Assembly (NCBI GenBank): GCA_025360985.1
Contig: JANYBA010000009.1
Coordinates: 1-16,517, forward strand
Direction of reading: 5' to 3'
Length of the DNA: 16,517 nt
Source: Gammaproteobacteria bacterium
Lineage (GTDB): Bacteria; Pseudomonadota; Gammaproteobacteria; Xanthomonadales; Xanthomonadaceae
Positions 6,646 through 13,286 of the stretch are shown here, piece after piece (positions within the stretch are counted from its first letter, which is position 1; the number at the start of each line of letters is the position of its first letter). Made by a program: the position numbers and the translations under genes. Below the pieces are notes generated by a model. The model saw only the letters and a list, made by a program, of their open reading frames with translations, did no database searches and was not told the origin of the DNA.

Positions 6646-7451
6646 GGGCCGTCTCCCCGTGGGGCCTTCTCTTCCAGTTTCGCACGATTCCACAATGCAT
6701 CCTGCTGTTCAAGCGTCATGCCTTCCAGCCCACCGCCCTGTTCGGCAGCCAGCGCCTCCATGCGCCGGAAGCGCCGCTCGAACTTGGCATTGGCCCGGCG
6801 CAGGGCGGCACCGAAGTCGACCTGGGCGTGGCGGGTGAGGTTGGCGCAGACGAACAGCACGTCGCCGATTTCGTCTTCCAGCGCTTCGTGGCCGCGGCCC
6901 TTGGCGAGCTCCTCGCGCACTTCGTCGAGTTCCTCGTGCAACTTGTCGAACACGGGCCCGACGTCGGGCCAATCGAAGCCGACCCGCGCGGCGCGTTTCT
7001 GCAGCTTCACCGCGCGCAGCCATTCCGGCAAACCGCGGGCGACCCCGGCGAGCGCGCTGGTATCGGCGCCGTCCCGGGCTTCGCGCTCGCGGCGCTTGTC
7101 GTCTTCCCAGATCGCGGTCTGGGTTTCCGCGTCCTCGACCTTGGCGCCGGCGAAAACGTGCGGATGCCGGCGCACCATCTTGTCGCAGATCGCCGCGACC
7201 ACGTCGGCGAAGGCGAAGTGCCCGGCCTCTTCGGCCATGCGCGCATGAAAGACCACCTGCAGCAGGAGATCGCCGAGTTCGTCTTTCAGCTCATGCAGGT
7301 CGCCGCGGTCGATGGCGTCGGCGACTTCGTAGGCTTCCTCGATCGTGTACGGCGCGATCGAGGCGAAATCCTGCTGCACGTCCCAGGGGCAGCCGGCGAC
7401 AGGGTCGCGCAGCCGCGCCATGATCTCCAGCAATTGCTTCACCTCAGCCAC
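6642..7451 (-). CDS. mazG: Nucleoside triphosphate pyrophosphohydrolase MazG
   Basis: A 269-residue tandem-domain MazG that hydrolyses NTPs and dNTPs to the monophosphate and pyrophosphate. Both helical domains carry the EExxE...ExxD metal site: Glu38, Glu39, Glu42, Glu58, Asp61 in the first and Glu173, Glu174, Glu177, Glu194, Asp197 in the second. The N-terminus LLEIMARLRDPVAGCPWD and IAPYTIEEAYEV match E. coli MazG nearly residue for residue, and length is close to the usual 263. I take the GTG at 7451, which overlaps the cysQ stop by 8 bp, because it reproduces the E. coli N-terminal spacing; a GTG at 7442 is the alternative. It is the third gene of a coupled nudE-cysQ-mazG-DUF962 run. Confidence 0.95.
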   Translation of the reverse strand: MAEVKQLLEIMARLRDPVAGCPWDVQQDFASIAPYTIEEAYEVADAIDRGDLHELKDELGDLLLQVVFHARMAEEAGHFAFADVVAAICDKMVRRHPHVFAGAKVEDAETQTAIWEDDKRREREARDGADTSALAGVARGLPEWLRAVKLQKRAARVGFDWPDVGPVFDKLHEELDEVREELAKGRGHEALEDEIGDVLFVCANLTRHAQVDFGAALRRANAKFERRFRRMEALAAEQGGGLEGMTLEQQDALWNRAKLEEKAPRGDGP

Positions 7452-8232
7452 CGAGCCAGTCCCGCCAAGGCAAGTCGGCATCGCCCAGCGCGATGAGGTC
7501 CGGATTGAGCAGGATTTCCTTGCTGTTGTAGCGCAGCGGCTGGCCGTCGAGCGTGAGCACGACACCGCCGGCCGCTTCCAGCACGGCCTGGGCCGCCGCC
7601 GTATCCCATTCCGAGGTCGGGCCGAAGCGCGGATAGACGTCGACGCGGCCCTCGGCGATCCGGCAGAACTTGATCGACGAGCCCAGCCCCTGCGTCTGCA
7701 CTTCGCCCATGCGCTCGAGCGCCGCAGCGGTGCGCGCATCCATGTGCGAGCGGCTCGCCGCCACCCGCAATGGCGCCATGGCCGGCCGCCGCGTCATGAT
7801 CGGCACATCGTCGGCGCCGTCGCGCACGAAGGCGCCGAGCCCGCGCCGGCCCCAGTGCAGTTCATCCAGCGCCGGCGCGAACACCACGCCGAAGGTGGTC
7901 GCGCCTTCCTCGACCAAGGCGATATTGACGGTGAACTCGCCGTTCTTCTTGACGAATTCGCGGGTGCCGTCCAATGGGTCGACCAGCCAGTAGCGCGTCC
8001 AACGGCGGCGCTCGTCCCAGGGAATACTCGCCGATTCTTCCGACAATACCGGCACGTCCGGCGTCAGCGCCTGAAGGCCGGCGACGATCAGCCGGTGCGA
8101 AGCAAGGTCGGCCGCGGTCAAGGGCGAACGATCTTCCTTGTGCCCGACCTCGAAGTCCTGCACGTAGATCTTCATGATTTCCGCGCCGGCAGCCCGCGCG
8201 AGCGCAATGACCGCCTCGTAGTCGAGGTTCAT
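7444..8232 (-). CDS. cysQ: 3'(2'),5'-bisphosphate nucleotidase CysQ
   Basis: A 262-residue member of the inositol monophosphatase fold family, most likely hydrolysing 3'-phosphoadenosine 5'-phosphate to AMP and relieving its toxicity during sulfate assimilation. Metal-site motifs are intact: SEES (Glu65, Glu66), DPLDGT (85-90) followed by REFVKKNGEFTVNIALVE, and the C-terminal SEWDTAAAQAVLEAAGG with Asp210. The REF.K.NGEFTVNIAL pattern is specific to CysQ rather than SuhB. The ATG at 8232 overlaps the nudE stop by 4 bp (ATGA); the ribosome binding site is weak, consistent with coupling. The C-terminus ends 8 bp inside mazG. Confidence 0.95.
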   Translation of the reverse strand: MNLDYEAVIALARAAGAEIMKIYVQDFEVGHKEDRSPLTAADLASHRLIVAGLQALTPDVPVLSEESASIPWDERRRWTRYWLVDPLDGTREFVKKNGEFTVNIALVEEGATTFGVVFAPALDELHWGRRGLGAFVRDGADDVPIMTRRPAMAPLRVAASRSHMDARTAAALERMGEVQTQGLGSSIKFCRIAEGRVDVYPRFGPTSEWDTAAAQAVLEAAGGVVLTLDGQPLRYNSKEILLNPDLIALGDADLPWRDWLGG

Positions 8233-8774
8233 CGCCGCGCCGCCAGCAATTCGCGGACGATGAACAATCCGGCCAGCGAACGCCCTTCCGAGCAATCCTC
8301 GCGCAAGATCAGTTCGTGCAGGGCATCGAGTTTCCAGGGAATCACTTCCAGCTCCTCGGGTTCGTCCCCGGGCAAGCGCTCGGGATACAGGTCTTCGGCC
8401 AGCACGAGCTGGATTTCGTGGGTCATGTAGGTCGGCGCCAAGCTGATCGGCCGCACCAGGGTCAAGCGGCGCGCGCCATAGCCAGTCTCTTCCTTGAGCT
8501 CGCGGTTGGCAGCCTCCAGGATGCCTTCGCCGGCGTCCATGCGGCCCTTGGGCAGGCCTATCTCGTAGCGGTGCATGCCGGCGGCGTATTCGCGGATCAA
8601 GAGCACGGTGCCCGGCGCCGGGATTGCCGCGATCATCACTGCGCCGTGGCCGCGGCTGATCAGGCGCTCGTAGCGGCGGCGCTCGCCATTGCTGAATTCC
8701 AGGTCGACGGTTTCGCGCCGGTACGGCCCGGACTCCACCTGCTCGCGGCCGTGGATGGTCGGCAGGTCCGGCAT
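8229..8774 (-). CDS. nudE: Nudix hydrolase, ADP compounds hydrolase NudE
   Basis: A 181-residue Nudix hydrolase. The Nudix box is complete, from Gly77 through Glu83, Arg91, Glu92, Glu95, Glu96 and Gly98 (GX5EX7REUXEEXGU). The upstream IREYAAGMHRYEIGLPKG and downstream PTYMTHEIQLVLAEDLYPERL-type region fit NudE, which cleaves ADP-ribose, NADH and Ap3A/Ap2A-like compounds. The ATG at 8774 has GGGAG about 6-7 bp upstream. First gene of the nudE-cysQ-mazG-DUF962 unit; it reads divergently from bioA across a 71-bp gap. The pairing with cysQ is common in gammaproteobacteria and both act on adenine nucleotide by-products. Confidence 0.92.
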   Translation of the reverse strand: MPDLPTIHGREQVESGPYRRETVDLEFSNGERRRYERLISRGHGAVMIAAIPAPGTVLLIREYAAGMHRYEIGLPKGRMDAGEGILEAANRELKEETGYGARRLTLVRPISLAPTYMTHEIQLVLAEDLYPERLPGDEPEELEVIPWKLDALHELILREDCSEGRSLAGLFIVRELLAARR

Positions 8775-8845
8775 CAGCGGCTCCCGGGCGCGGTCCAGGC
8801 AACAGGCGCATGGACAGGACGGCGGCGGCTCGGGATCATGGGCGC
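8775..8845. promoter_or_regulatory. Divergent promoter region nudE/bioA
   Basis: This 71-bp gap separates two divergent units and must hold the start signals of nudE (-) and bioA (+). I see a GGGAG ribosome binding site for nudE but no convincing -35/-10 pair on either strand and nothing like the long A/T-rich BirA operator seen before E. coli bio genes. bioA has only a weak purine run (GGGATC) before its ATG. Confidence 0.4.
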
Positions 8846-10225
8846 ATGCACAAGGACAACATCGACACCGCGATGCTAGCAGAGGCCGGGGCCTGGCGTT
8901 CGCGCGACCTCGCCGTGCTCTGGCATCCCTGCACGCAGATGGCCGAGCATCCCGACACCTTGCCGCTGATCCCGATCCGGCGCGGCCGCGGCGTCTGGCT
9001 GGAAGGCGTGGACGGCCGCCAGTACCTCGATGCGGTCAGCAGCTGGTGGACCAACCTGTTCGGCCACGGCGAACCGCGCATCGCCGCGGCGATCGCCAGG
9101 CAGGCGAACGAACTCGAACACGTGATCTTCGCCGGCTTTTCGCACGAGCCGGCCTTGCAGCTCGCCGAGAAGCTGCTGGCGCTGGCGCCGCCCGGGCTGG
9201 CGCGCGTGTTCTACGCCGACAATGGCTCGGCGGCGGTGGAAGTGGCGCTGAAGATGAGCTTCCACAGTTTTCTCAATCGCGGCGACGCCCGCCGGAAGAA
9301 GTTCGTCGCGCTCAGTAACGGCTACCACGGCGAAACCCTGGGCGCCTTGTCGATGGCCGACATCCCGCTGTACCGCCGCGTCTACGCGCCGCTGCTGCTC
9401 GAGCCGCTGTTCGCGCCCTCGCCCGATGCCTACGAGTCCGAAGCCGGCGAATCCGCGGAGGCCTGCGCCCTGCGCCGCGCCGACCAGCTGGCGGCGATAT
9501 TCGCGCAACACGACGGCGAGATCTGCGCGCTCATCCTCGAGCCCCTCGTTCAATGCGCGGGCGGCATGCGCATGCACCATCCGGCCTACCTGCGCCGGGC
9601 CCGCGAGATCTGCAACGCCCACGGCGCGCACCTGATCGCCGACGAGATCGCGGTCGGGTTCGGTCGCACCGGCACGATGTTCGCGTGTGAACAGGCCGCC
9701 GTCACTCCCGATTTCCTCTGCCTGTCGAAGGGCCTGACCGGCGGCTTCCTGCCGATGTCGGCGGTGCTTACCACGGCCGCCGTCTACGAAGCATTCCTGG
9801 ACGAATCGCGCGATCGCGCCTTCCTGCATTCGCACAGCTACACCGGCAACCCGCTCGGTTGCGCGGCGGCGCTGGCATCGCTGGCGATCTTCGAGTCCGA
9901 GCCAGTGCTCGAACGCAATCGCAGCACGGCGCTGCGCATGGCGGCACTGGCGACGCCACTGCGCGAACATCCGCACGTGGCCGAAGTGCGCCAGACCGGC
10001 ATGATCCTGGCGATCGAGTTGGTCGCCGACAAGCGTTCGCGCAGCGCCTACCCGGCCGGCGAACGCCGAGGCCTGCGCGCTTATCGGCGGGCGCTCGAGG
10101 ACGGCGTCGTGCTGCGTCCGCTCGGCGACATCCTGTACTGGATGCCGCCCTACTGCATCGACGAAGGCGCGCTGCAGCATCTCGCCCGCGCTACCCTTGC
10201 GGCCGTGCAGGAGGCGACCGGCTGA
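8846..10225 (+). CDS. bioA: Adenosylmethionine-8-amino-7-oxononanoate aminotransferase BioA
   Basis: A 459-residue PLP-dependent class III aminotransferase that converts 7-keto-8-aminopelargonate to 7,8-diaminopelargonate with SAM as amino donor, the antepenultimate biotin step. Specific motifs: LWHPCTQM near the start, SSWWTNLFGHGEPRI, ADNGSAAVEVALKM, SNGYHGETLGALS (Tyr160), DEIAVGFGRTGTMFACE (Asp266), and LSKGLTGGFLPMSAVL with the PLP lysine at 295; FLHSHSYTGNPLGCAAA and the C-terminal VVLRPLGDILYWMPPY complete the family. I chose the ATG at 8846 because the frame upstream is not conserved-looking and would run into the nudE leader. It is not next to other bio genes here and overlaps rsmE by 1 bp. 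Confidence 0.96.
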   Translation: MHKDNIDTAMLAEAGAWRSRDLAVLWHPCTQMAEHPDTLPLIPIRRGRGVWLEGVDGRQYLDAVSSWWTNLFGHGEPRIAAAIARQANELEHVIFAGFSHEPALQLAEKLLALAPPGLARVFYADNGSAAVEVALKMSFHSFLNRGDARRKKFVALSNGYHGETLGALSMADIPLYRRVYAPLLLEPLFAPSPDAYESEAGESAEACALRRADQLAAIFAQHDGEICALILEPLVQCAGGMRMHHPAYLRRAREICNAHGAHLIADEIAVGFGRTGTMFACEQAAVTPDFLCLSKGLTGGFLPMSAVLTTAAVYEAFLDESRDRAFLHSHSYTGNPLGCAAALASLAIFESEPVLERNRSTALRMAALATPLREHPHVAEVRQTGMILAIELVADKRSRSAYPAGERRGLRAYRRALEDGVVLRPLGDILYWMPPYCIDEGALQHLARATLAAVQEATG

Positions 10226-10956
10226 TGCGCACGATCCGCAGCTTTGTCGACCAGCCACTGGCCGTGGGCCAGCGCTTCGCCCTGTTCGAGGCCACCAGCA
10301 ACCACCTCGTGCGCGTGCTGCGACTGGGCGTTGGCGACAGCTGCGTGCTGTTCAACGGCGATGGCCACGACTACCAGGCACGGATCCTGGGGCTGCAGAA
10401 GCGCGGCGCAGAGGTCGAGATCATCGCCAGCAGCGAAGTGCACAACGAATCGCCGCTGCGCATCACCCTGGTCCAGGGCATCGCCCGCGGCGAAAAAATG
10501 GATCTGATCCTGCAGAAGGCCACCGAACTGGGCGTCGCCGTGATCGCGCCGGTCGTCAGCGATCGCACCGAGGTCAAGCTGGACGCCGAGCGCTCCGACA
10601 AGAAGATGGCCCACTGGCGCGGCGTCACCGCCGCCGCCTGCGAGCAATGCGGACGCGCCTGCCTGCCAGAAATCCTCGAGCCGCAGCCGCTCGACCGGTT
10701 CGCGGCGGGCGTTCGCGACGGCCGTCGCTTCGTGCTTGATCCGCGGGCGGGAATTTCCCCGACGCAAGTCGCCTTGTCAGAACACTCGTTGACGCTGGCG
10801 ATCGGCCCCGAGGGCGGTTTCAGCGAGCGCGACCTGGCGATCCTCAGGGTCGCGGGCTTCGAAGGCATCAAATTGGGGCCGCGCATCCTGCGCACCGAGA
10901 CGGCCGGGATGGCGGCGATCGCCGCGTTCAACGCGCTGTACGGAGATTGGCGCTGA
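10225..10956 (+). CDS. rsmE: 16S rRNA (uracil1498-N3)-methyltransferase RsmE
   Basis: A 243-residue SPOUT-class methyltransferase that uses SAM to methylate U1498 in helix 44 of 16S rRNA. The N-terminal PUA-like domain (about 1-75, HLVRVLRLGVGD) is followed by the knotted catalytic domain: GIARGEKMDLILQKATELGV, DRTEVK, EQCGRACLP (140-148), GPEGGFSERD (194-203) and the knot motif LGPRILRTETA (218-227). Length is normal. The ATG shares its A with the bioA stop (TGATG) and has AGGAGG at 10209-10214, so it is translated from the bioA message. It converges on the Chp-linked membrane gene with only 21 bp between stops. Confidence 0.96.
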   Translation: MRTIRSFVDQPLAVGQRFALFEATSNHLVRVLRLGVGDSCVLFNGDGHDYQARILGLQKRGAEVEIIASSEVHNESPLRITLVQGIARGEKMDLILQKATELGVAVIAPVVSDRTEVKLDAERSDKKMAHWRGVTAAACEQCGRACLPEILEPQPLDRFAAGVRDGRRFVLDPRAGISPTQVALSEHSLTLAIGPEGGFSERDLAILRVAGFEGIKLGPRILRTETAGMAAIAAFNALYGDWR

Positions 10957-10977
10957 TCGCGCCTGCAGCGACGCGTT

Positions 10978-11358
10978 TCAGCAAATGCCGCCGATCGCGA
11001 CGATCACGCCGAAGAACACCGGAATGTCGATCAGATAAGAAACCGCCGTCCCGCCGACGGTCGCGGCCAGCAGCGCCTTCGTTGTCGCACCTGCATATGC
11101 CCATCGCAGCATGACGGCCCAGACCAGTAATCGTGCGGCGAGGATGGCGGTCAGGTAAATGACCCCCTCGGCGTGGAACGCCATGGAAAGGATCGCCCAG
11201 ACGATTCCGCCCACCGCCAGTCCGAGCAGTACGCGGGCGGCGGACAGCACGAACACGGAGCGGTGCCGGCCTAGCCAGCGGCCAAGCATGGAGAAGTACA
11301 GCGCGTATCCGAAGAATTTTGCGACCAGGAAAATCGCCGTGCCGATCACGGCATCCAT
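10978..11358 (-). CDS. Hypothetical four-helix membrane protein downstream of chpC
   Basis: A 126-residue protein I do not recognise. It is almost wholly hydrophobic with about four membrane helices (roughly 3-25, 36-60, 66-88, 94-122), short basic loops (GRWLGRHRS at 26-34) and a terminal Cys after VIVAIGGI. There is no signal peptidase site and no known motif. The ATG at 11358 is 23 bp after the chpC stop on the same strand, so it is probably the last gene of the chp transcription unit, although a hairpin spans the chpC stop. The hydrophobic pattern and consistent codon use make a real gene likely. A link to type IV pilus signalling is only positional. Confidence 0.72.
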   Translation of the reverse strand: MDAVIGTAIFLVAKFFGYALYFSMLGRWLGRHRSVFVLSAARVLLGLAVGGIVWAILSMAFHAEGVIYLTAILAARLLVWAVMLRWAYAGATTKALLAATVGGTAVSYLIDIPVFFGVIVAIGGIC

Positions 11359-11375
11359 TCGACTCGGCTCGGGCG

Positions 11376-11390
11376 GCGGCCTCAGGCCGC
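11376..11390. other. Hairpin spanning the chpC stop codon
   Basis: gcggcc (11376-11381), tca loop (11382-11384), ggccgc (11385-11390): a perfect 6-bp GC stem whose loop is exactly the chpC stop codon. There is no following T-run in the minus direction. It could slow read-through or stabilise an mRNA end between chpC and the membrane protein, but may be chance in this GC-rich DNA. Confidence 0.35.
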
Positions 11391-11852
11391 TTGCGCGAGC
11401 ACTTTCTCGATCAGCAGTTCCAGGCTGGCGAGGTCGGGCACCACCGCGGCATCGTCGTTGAGCACGACCTGCGAGTGGATGCCGAGCGGCTGCGCCTTGC
11501 CGTCGCGGACTTCCGCCAAGCCGGTGCGCGACACCGTGACCAGGCGCGGGAACCCCTGCGAGAGCACGGCAAAATAGGGCAAGCGCGGGTTGCCGCCAAG
11601 CGCTTTGAGCACGACCACCTTGGCGCCGATCTGTCCGCCTTCCTGCGACCAGCCGGCCAGGCGCGAGAACGATACCAGTGGCAGGCGCCAACCGCGCCAG
11701 CGGATGCGGCCCAGCATCCAGTCGGGGGCGTTGTCGACCGGCTCCGGGTCGGAAAAGGTGATGACCTCGGAGATGCTGGCATTGGGCAGCAACATGCGCC
11801 CCTGGCCGACGGTGATCATGACTCCGCGGATGTCTCTCTGTGGGGCGTTCAC
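11382..11852 (-). CDS. chpC: CheW-like adaptor protein, ChpC
   Basis: A 156-residue protein with a single CheW-like domain, third gene of the Chp cluster. Typical features are GVMITVGQGRMLLPNASISEVITF, DWMLGRIRWRGWRLPLVSFSRL, AKVVVLKAL and FAVLSQGFPRLVTVS, which fit the two beta-barrel subdomains of CheW; the domain is followed by a short helix ending LLIEKVLAQAA. The GTG start at 11852 has GGAGAG about 6 bp upstream and lies 30 bp after the chpB stop. In Pseudomonas ChpC is an accessory adaptor linking receptors to the ChpA kinase that controls type IV pilus motility; the assignment here rests on domain plus position after chpA-chpB. Confidence 0.87.
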   Translation of the reverse strand: MNAPQRDIRGVMITVGQGRMLLPNASISEVITFSDPEPVDNAPDWMLGRIRWRGWRLPLVSFSRLAGWSQEGGQIGAKVVVLKALGGNPRLPYFAVLSQGFPRLVTVSRTGLAEVRDGKAQPLGIHSQVVLNDDAAVVPDLASLELLIEKVLAQAA

Positions 11853-11882
11853 GCGCGCTCTCCAGTGGGCTTGTGCATGTCG

Positions 11883-13286
11883 CTACAACGACCAACGCAT
11901 GGCGATCTGCCGGGCCAGGCCCAGCGCCGGGTAGACCGAGGCGCCCTTCTGTTGCAAGGCCAGCGCGGCGGACGGATCGAAGCAGACTTCAGGATCCTGC
12001 GCCATCGCCAGCCCCCCCGCATCGAGCAGGGATGCCGCGGCGCTTACCAACGAAGCTTCTGCGCCGCTGAGGAACACCACGACGCTCCCGCGCGGCGGCA
12101 AGGCCGCGATCAGTCGGTCGAGCGTTCCGGCCATGAAGCGCAGCGCATTGCCGTCGGAACCGATGGTCATGCCTGCCGGTAGCACCGACACATAACCCGG
12201 CCTGGCGATATCGCCTTCGCGCGCCAGCGTCACCGGCAATCGGCTGACCTTGGCGAGTTGCTCGACCAGCCGGTCGTACTTTCCGACTTCCAGGTGTTGG
12301 TGCAGCAGGACCGGTACGGGAAAACGGTCAGGCAGGCTGGAAAGAACCTGCCGCACGGCGTCGGGGCCGCCCAATCCGGCCAGGATCACGACGGCGCCGC
12401 CAGCTTCGGCGACGGCGGCGACGGGCTCGCCTTCCAGCGGCGCAAGACTCAGGCTGGAGTCGGCAAACGACGGCGTCGCCGCGGCCGGCATCGGGGCCGA
12501 CGCCGGCACGGGCGCATCGACATCGAGCAATGACAATTCGCCGAAGTCCATCGCGATCGCGGGCGCTTCGACAGCAGCGGCGGGAGCGACTTCCGCCGGA
12601 GGCGTCGCCCTGGTCATGCCGACGTCCGGAACGTGCCCGAACAAGGCTTCCAGGCCGTCGGTCTCGGTCCCGGTGGCGAATCCCTCGAAGGCTTCGAGCT
12701 CGGCGGCCATGCGCGCGACGTCTTCGTCGGGACTGCCGTCGGTAGGCTCGGCATTCATGTCGTCGAAGTCCACGGCGCCGACCGCGAACGCGGTGTCGGT
12801 CGGGACGTTGTCGGCGAGTTCGCGGGTGTCGAGCGTGTAATCCTCGAGCCGGGCGTGGTCCATCAGCTCGGCCGGGCTGCGCGGGACGCCCGGTTCCGGC
12901 GTCATGTCGAAATCGTCGCCGACAGGACGCTCCGGCGGCGACGGCGGCAGCAGGTCGGTGCCCACCAGCTTGCCGACCAGATGGCGCGCCCAGCGGTTGA
13001 GGTCCCAGCCATTGAGGCCATTGGTGACCTCGGCATCATCGAACATCACTTCGATGCCGGGTGTATCGAACAGGCTGTCGAAGCGTTCCAGCGCCGTCTC
13101 GACCGCGGGTTCGATCCCCACCAGCACCAGGGTCGGCGACAGCGCGACCAGCGCATCGGGATCCAGCTCGGCCGGATCGCCCTCCGCGACCAGCGTGGCG
13201 CCGGCTTCGGCGAGCGCGCGCCGGAGTTGTTCCCGGGCGATACCCGCGCGCGCGAGCAGGGCGACGCGGGGCGCCGCCTTAGCCAT
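11883..13286 (-). CDS. chpB: ChpB-like, CheB-related protein with degenerate catalytic site
   Basis: A 467-residue protein between chpA and chpC; its ATG overlaps the chpA stop by 8 bp. Three parts are visible. Residues 5-105 look like a receiver domain but the phospho-acceptor position (SPTLVLVG, Gly57) is not Asp. Residues ~110-290 are a long acidic/Ala-Pro linker. Residues 296-467 align along their length with the CheB methylesterase domain (VVILAGLGGPDAVRQVL, LLHQH, PGYVSVLPAGM, VVVFLSGAEASL, GGLAMAQDPEVCF). Of the CheB triad (Ser164-His190-Asp286 in Salmonella) only His331 is kept; Ser becomes Gly304 and Asp becomes Ser412. I therefore expect no methylesterase activity and perhaps a scaffold role. 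The frame is intact and long, so it is not simply decayed. Confidence 0.85.
   Translation of the reverse strand: MAKAAPRVALLARAGIAREQLRRALAEAGATLVAEGDPAELDPDALVALSPTLVLVGIEPAVETALERFDSLFDTPGIEVMFDDAEVTNGLNGWDLNRWARHLVGKLVGTDLLPPSPPERPVGDDFDMTPEPGVPRSPAELMDHARLEDYTLDTRELADNVPTDTAFAVGAVDFDDMNAEPTDGSPDEDVARMAAELEAFEGFATGTETDGLEALFGHVPDVGMTRATPPAEVAPAAAVEAPAIAMDFGELSLLDVDAPVPASAPMPAAATPSFADSSLSLAPLEGEPVAAVAEAGGAVVILAGLGGPDAVRQVLSSLPDRFPVPVLLHQHLEVGKYDRLVEQLAKVSRLPVTLAREGDIARPGYVSVLPAGMTIGSDGNALRFMAGTLDRLIAALPPRGSVVVFLSGAEASLVSAAASLLDAGGLAMAQDPEVCFDPSAALALQQKGASVYPALGLARQIAMRWSL

Noticed and set aside
7345..8430. 361-codon open frame on the + strand opposite mazG, cysQ and nudE
   Set aside because: Shadow of three genes with intact catalytic motifs.
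8775..8845. BirA operator before bioA
   Set aside because: No long A/T-rich palindrome is present; the gap is uniformly GC-rich.
8876..10258. 460-codon open frame on the - strand opposite bioA
   Set aside because: bioA has a full set of family motifs; the antisense frame is Arg/Gln/Val-rich with no domain.
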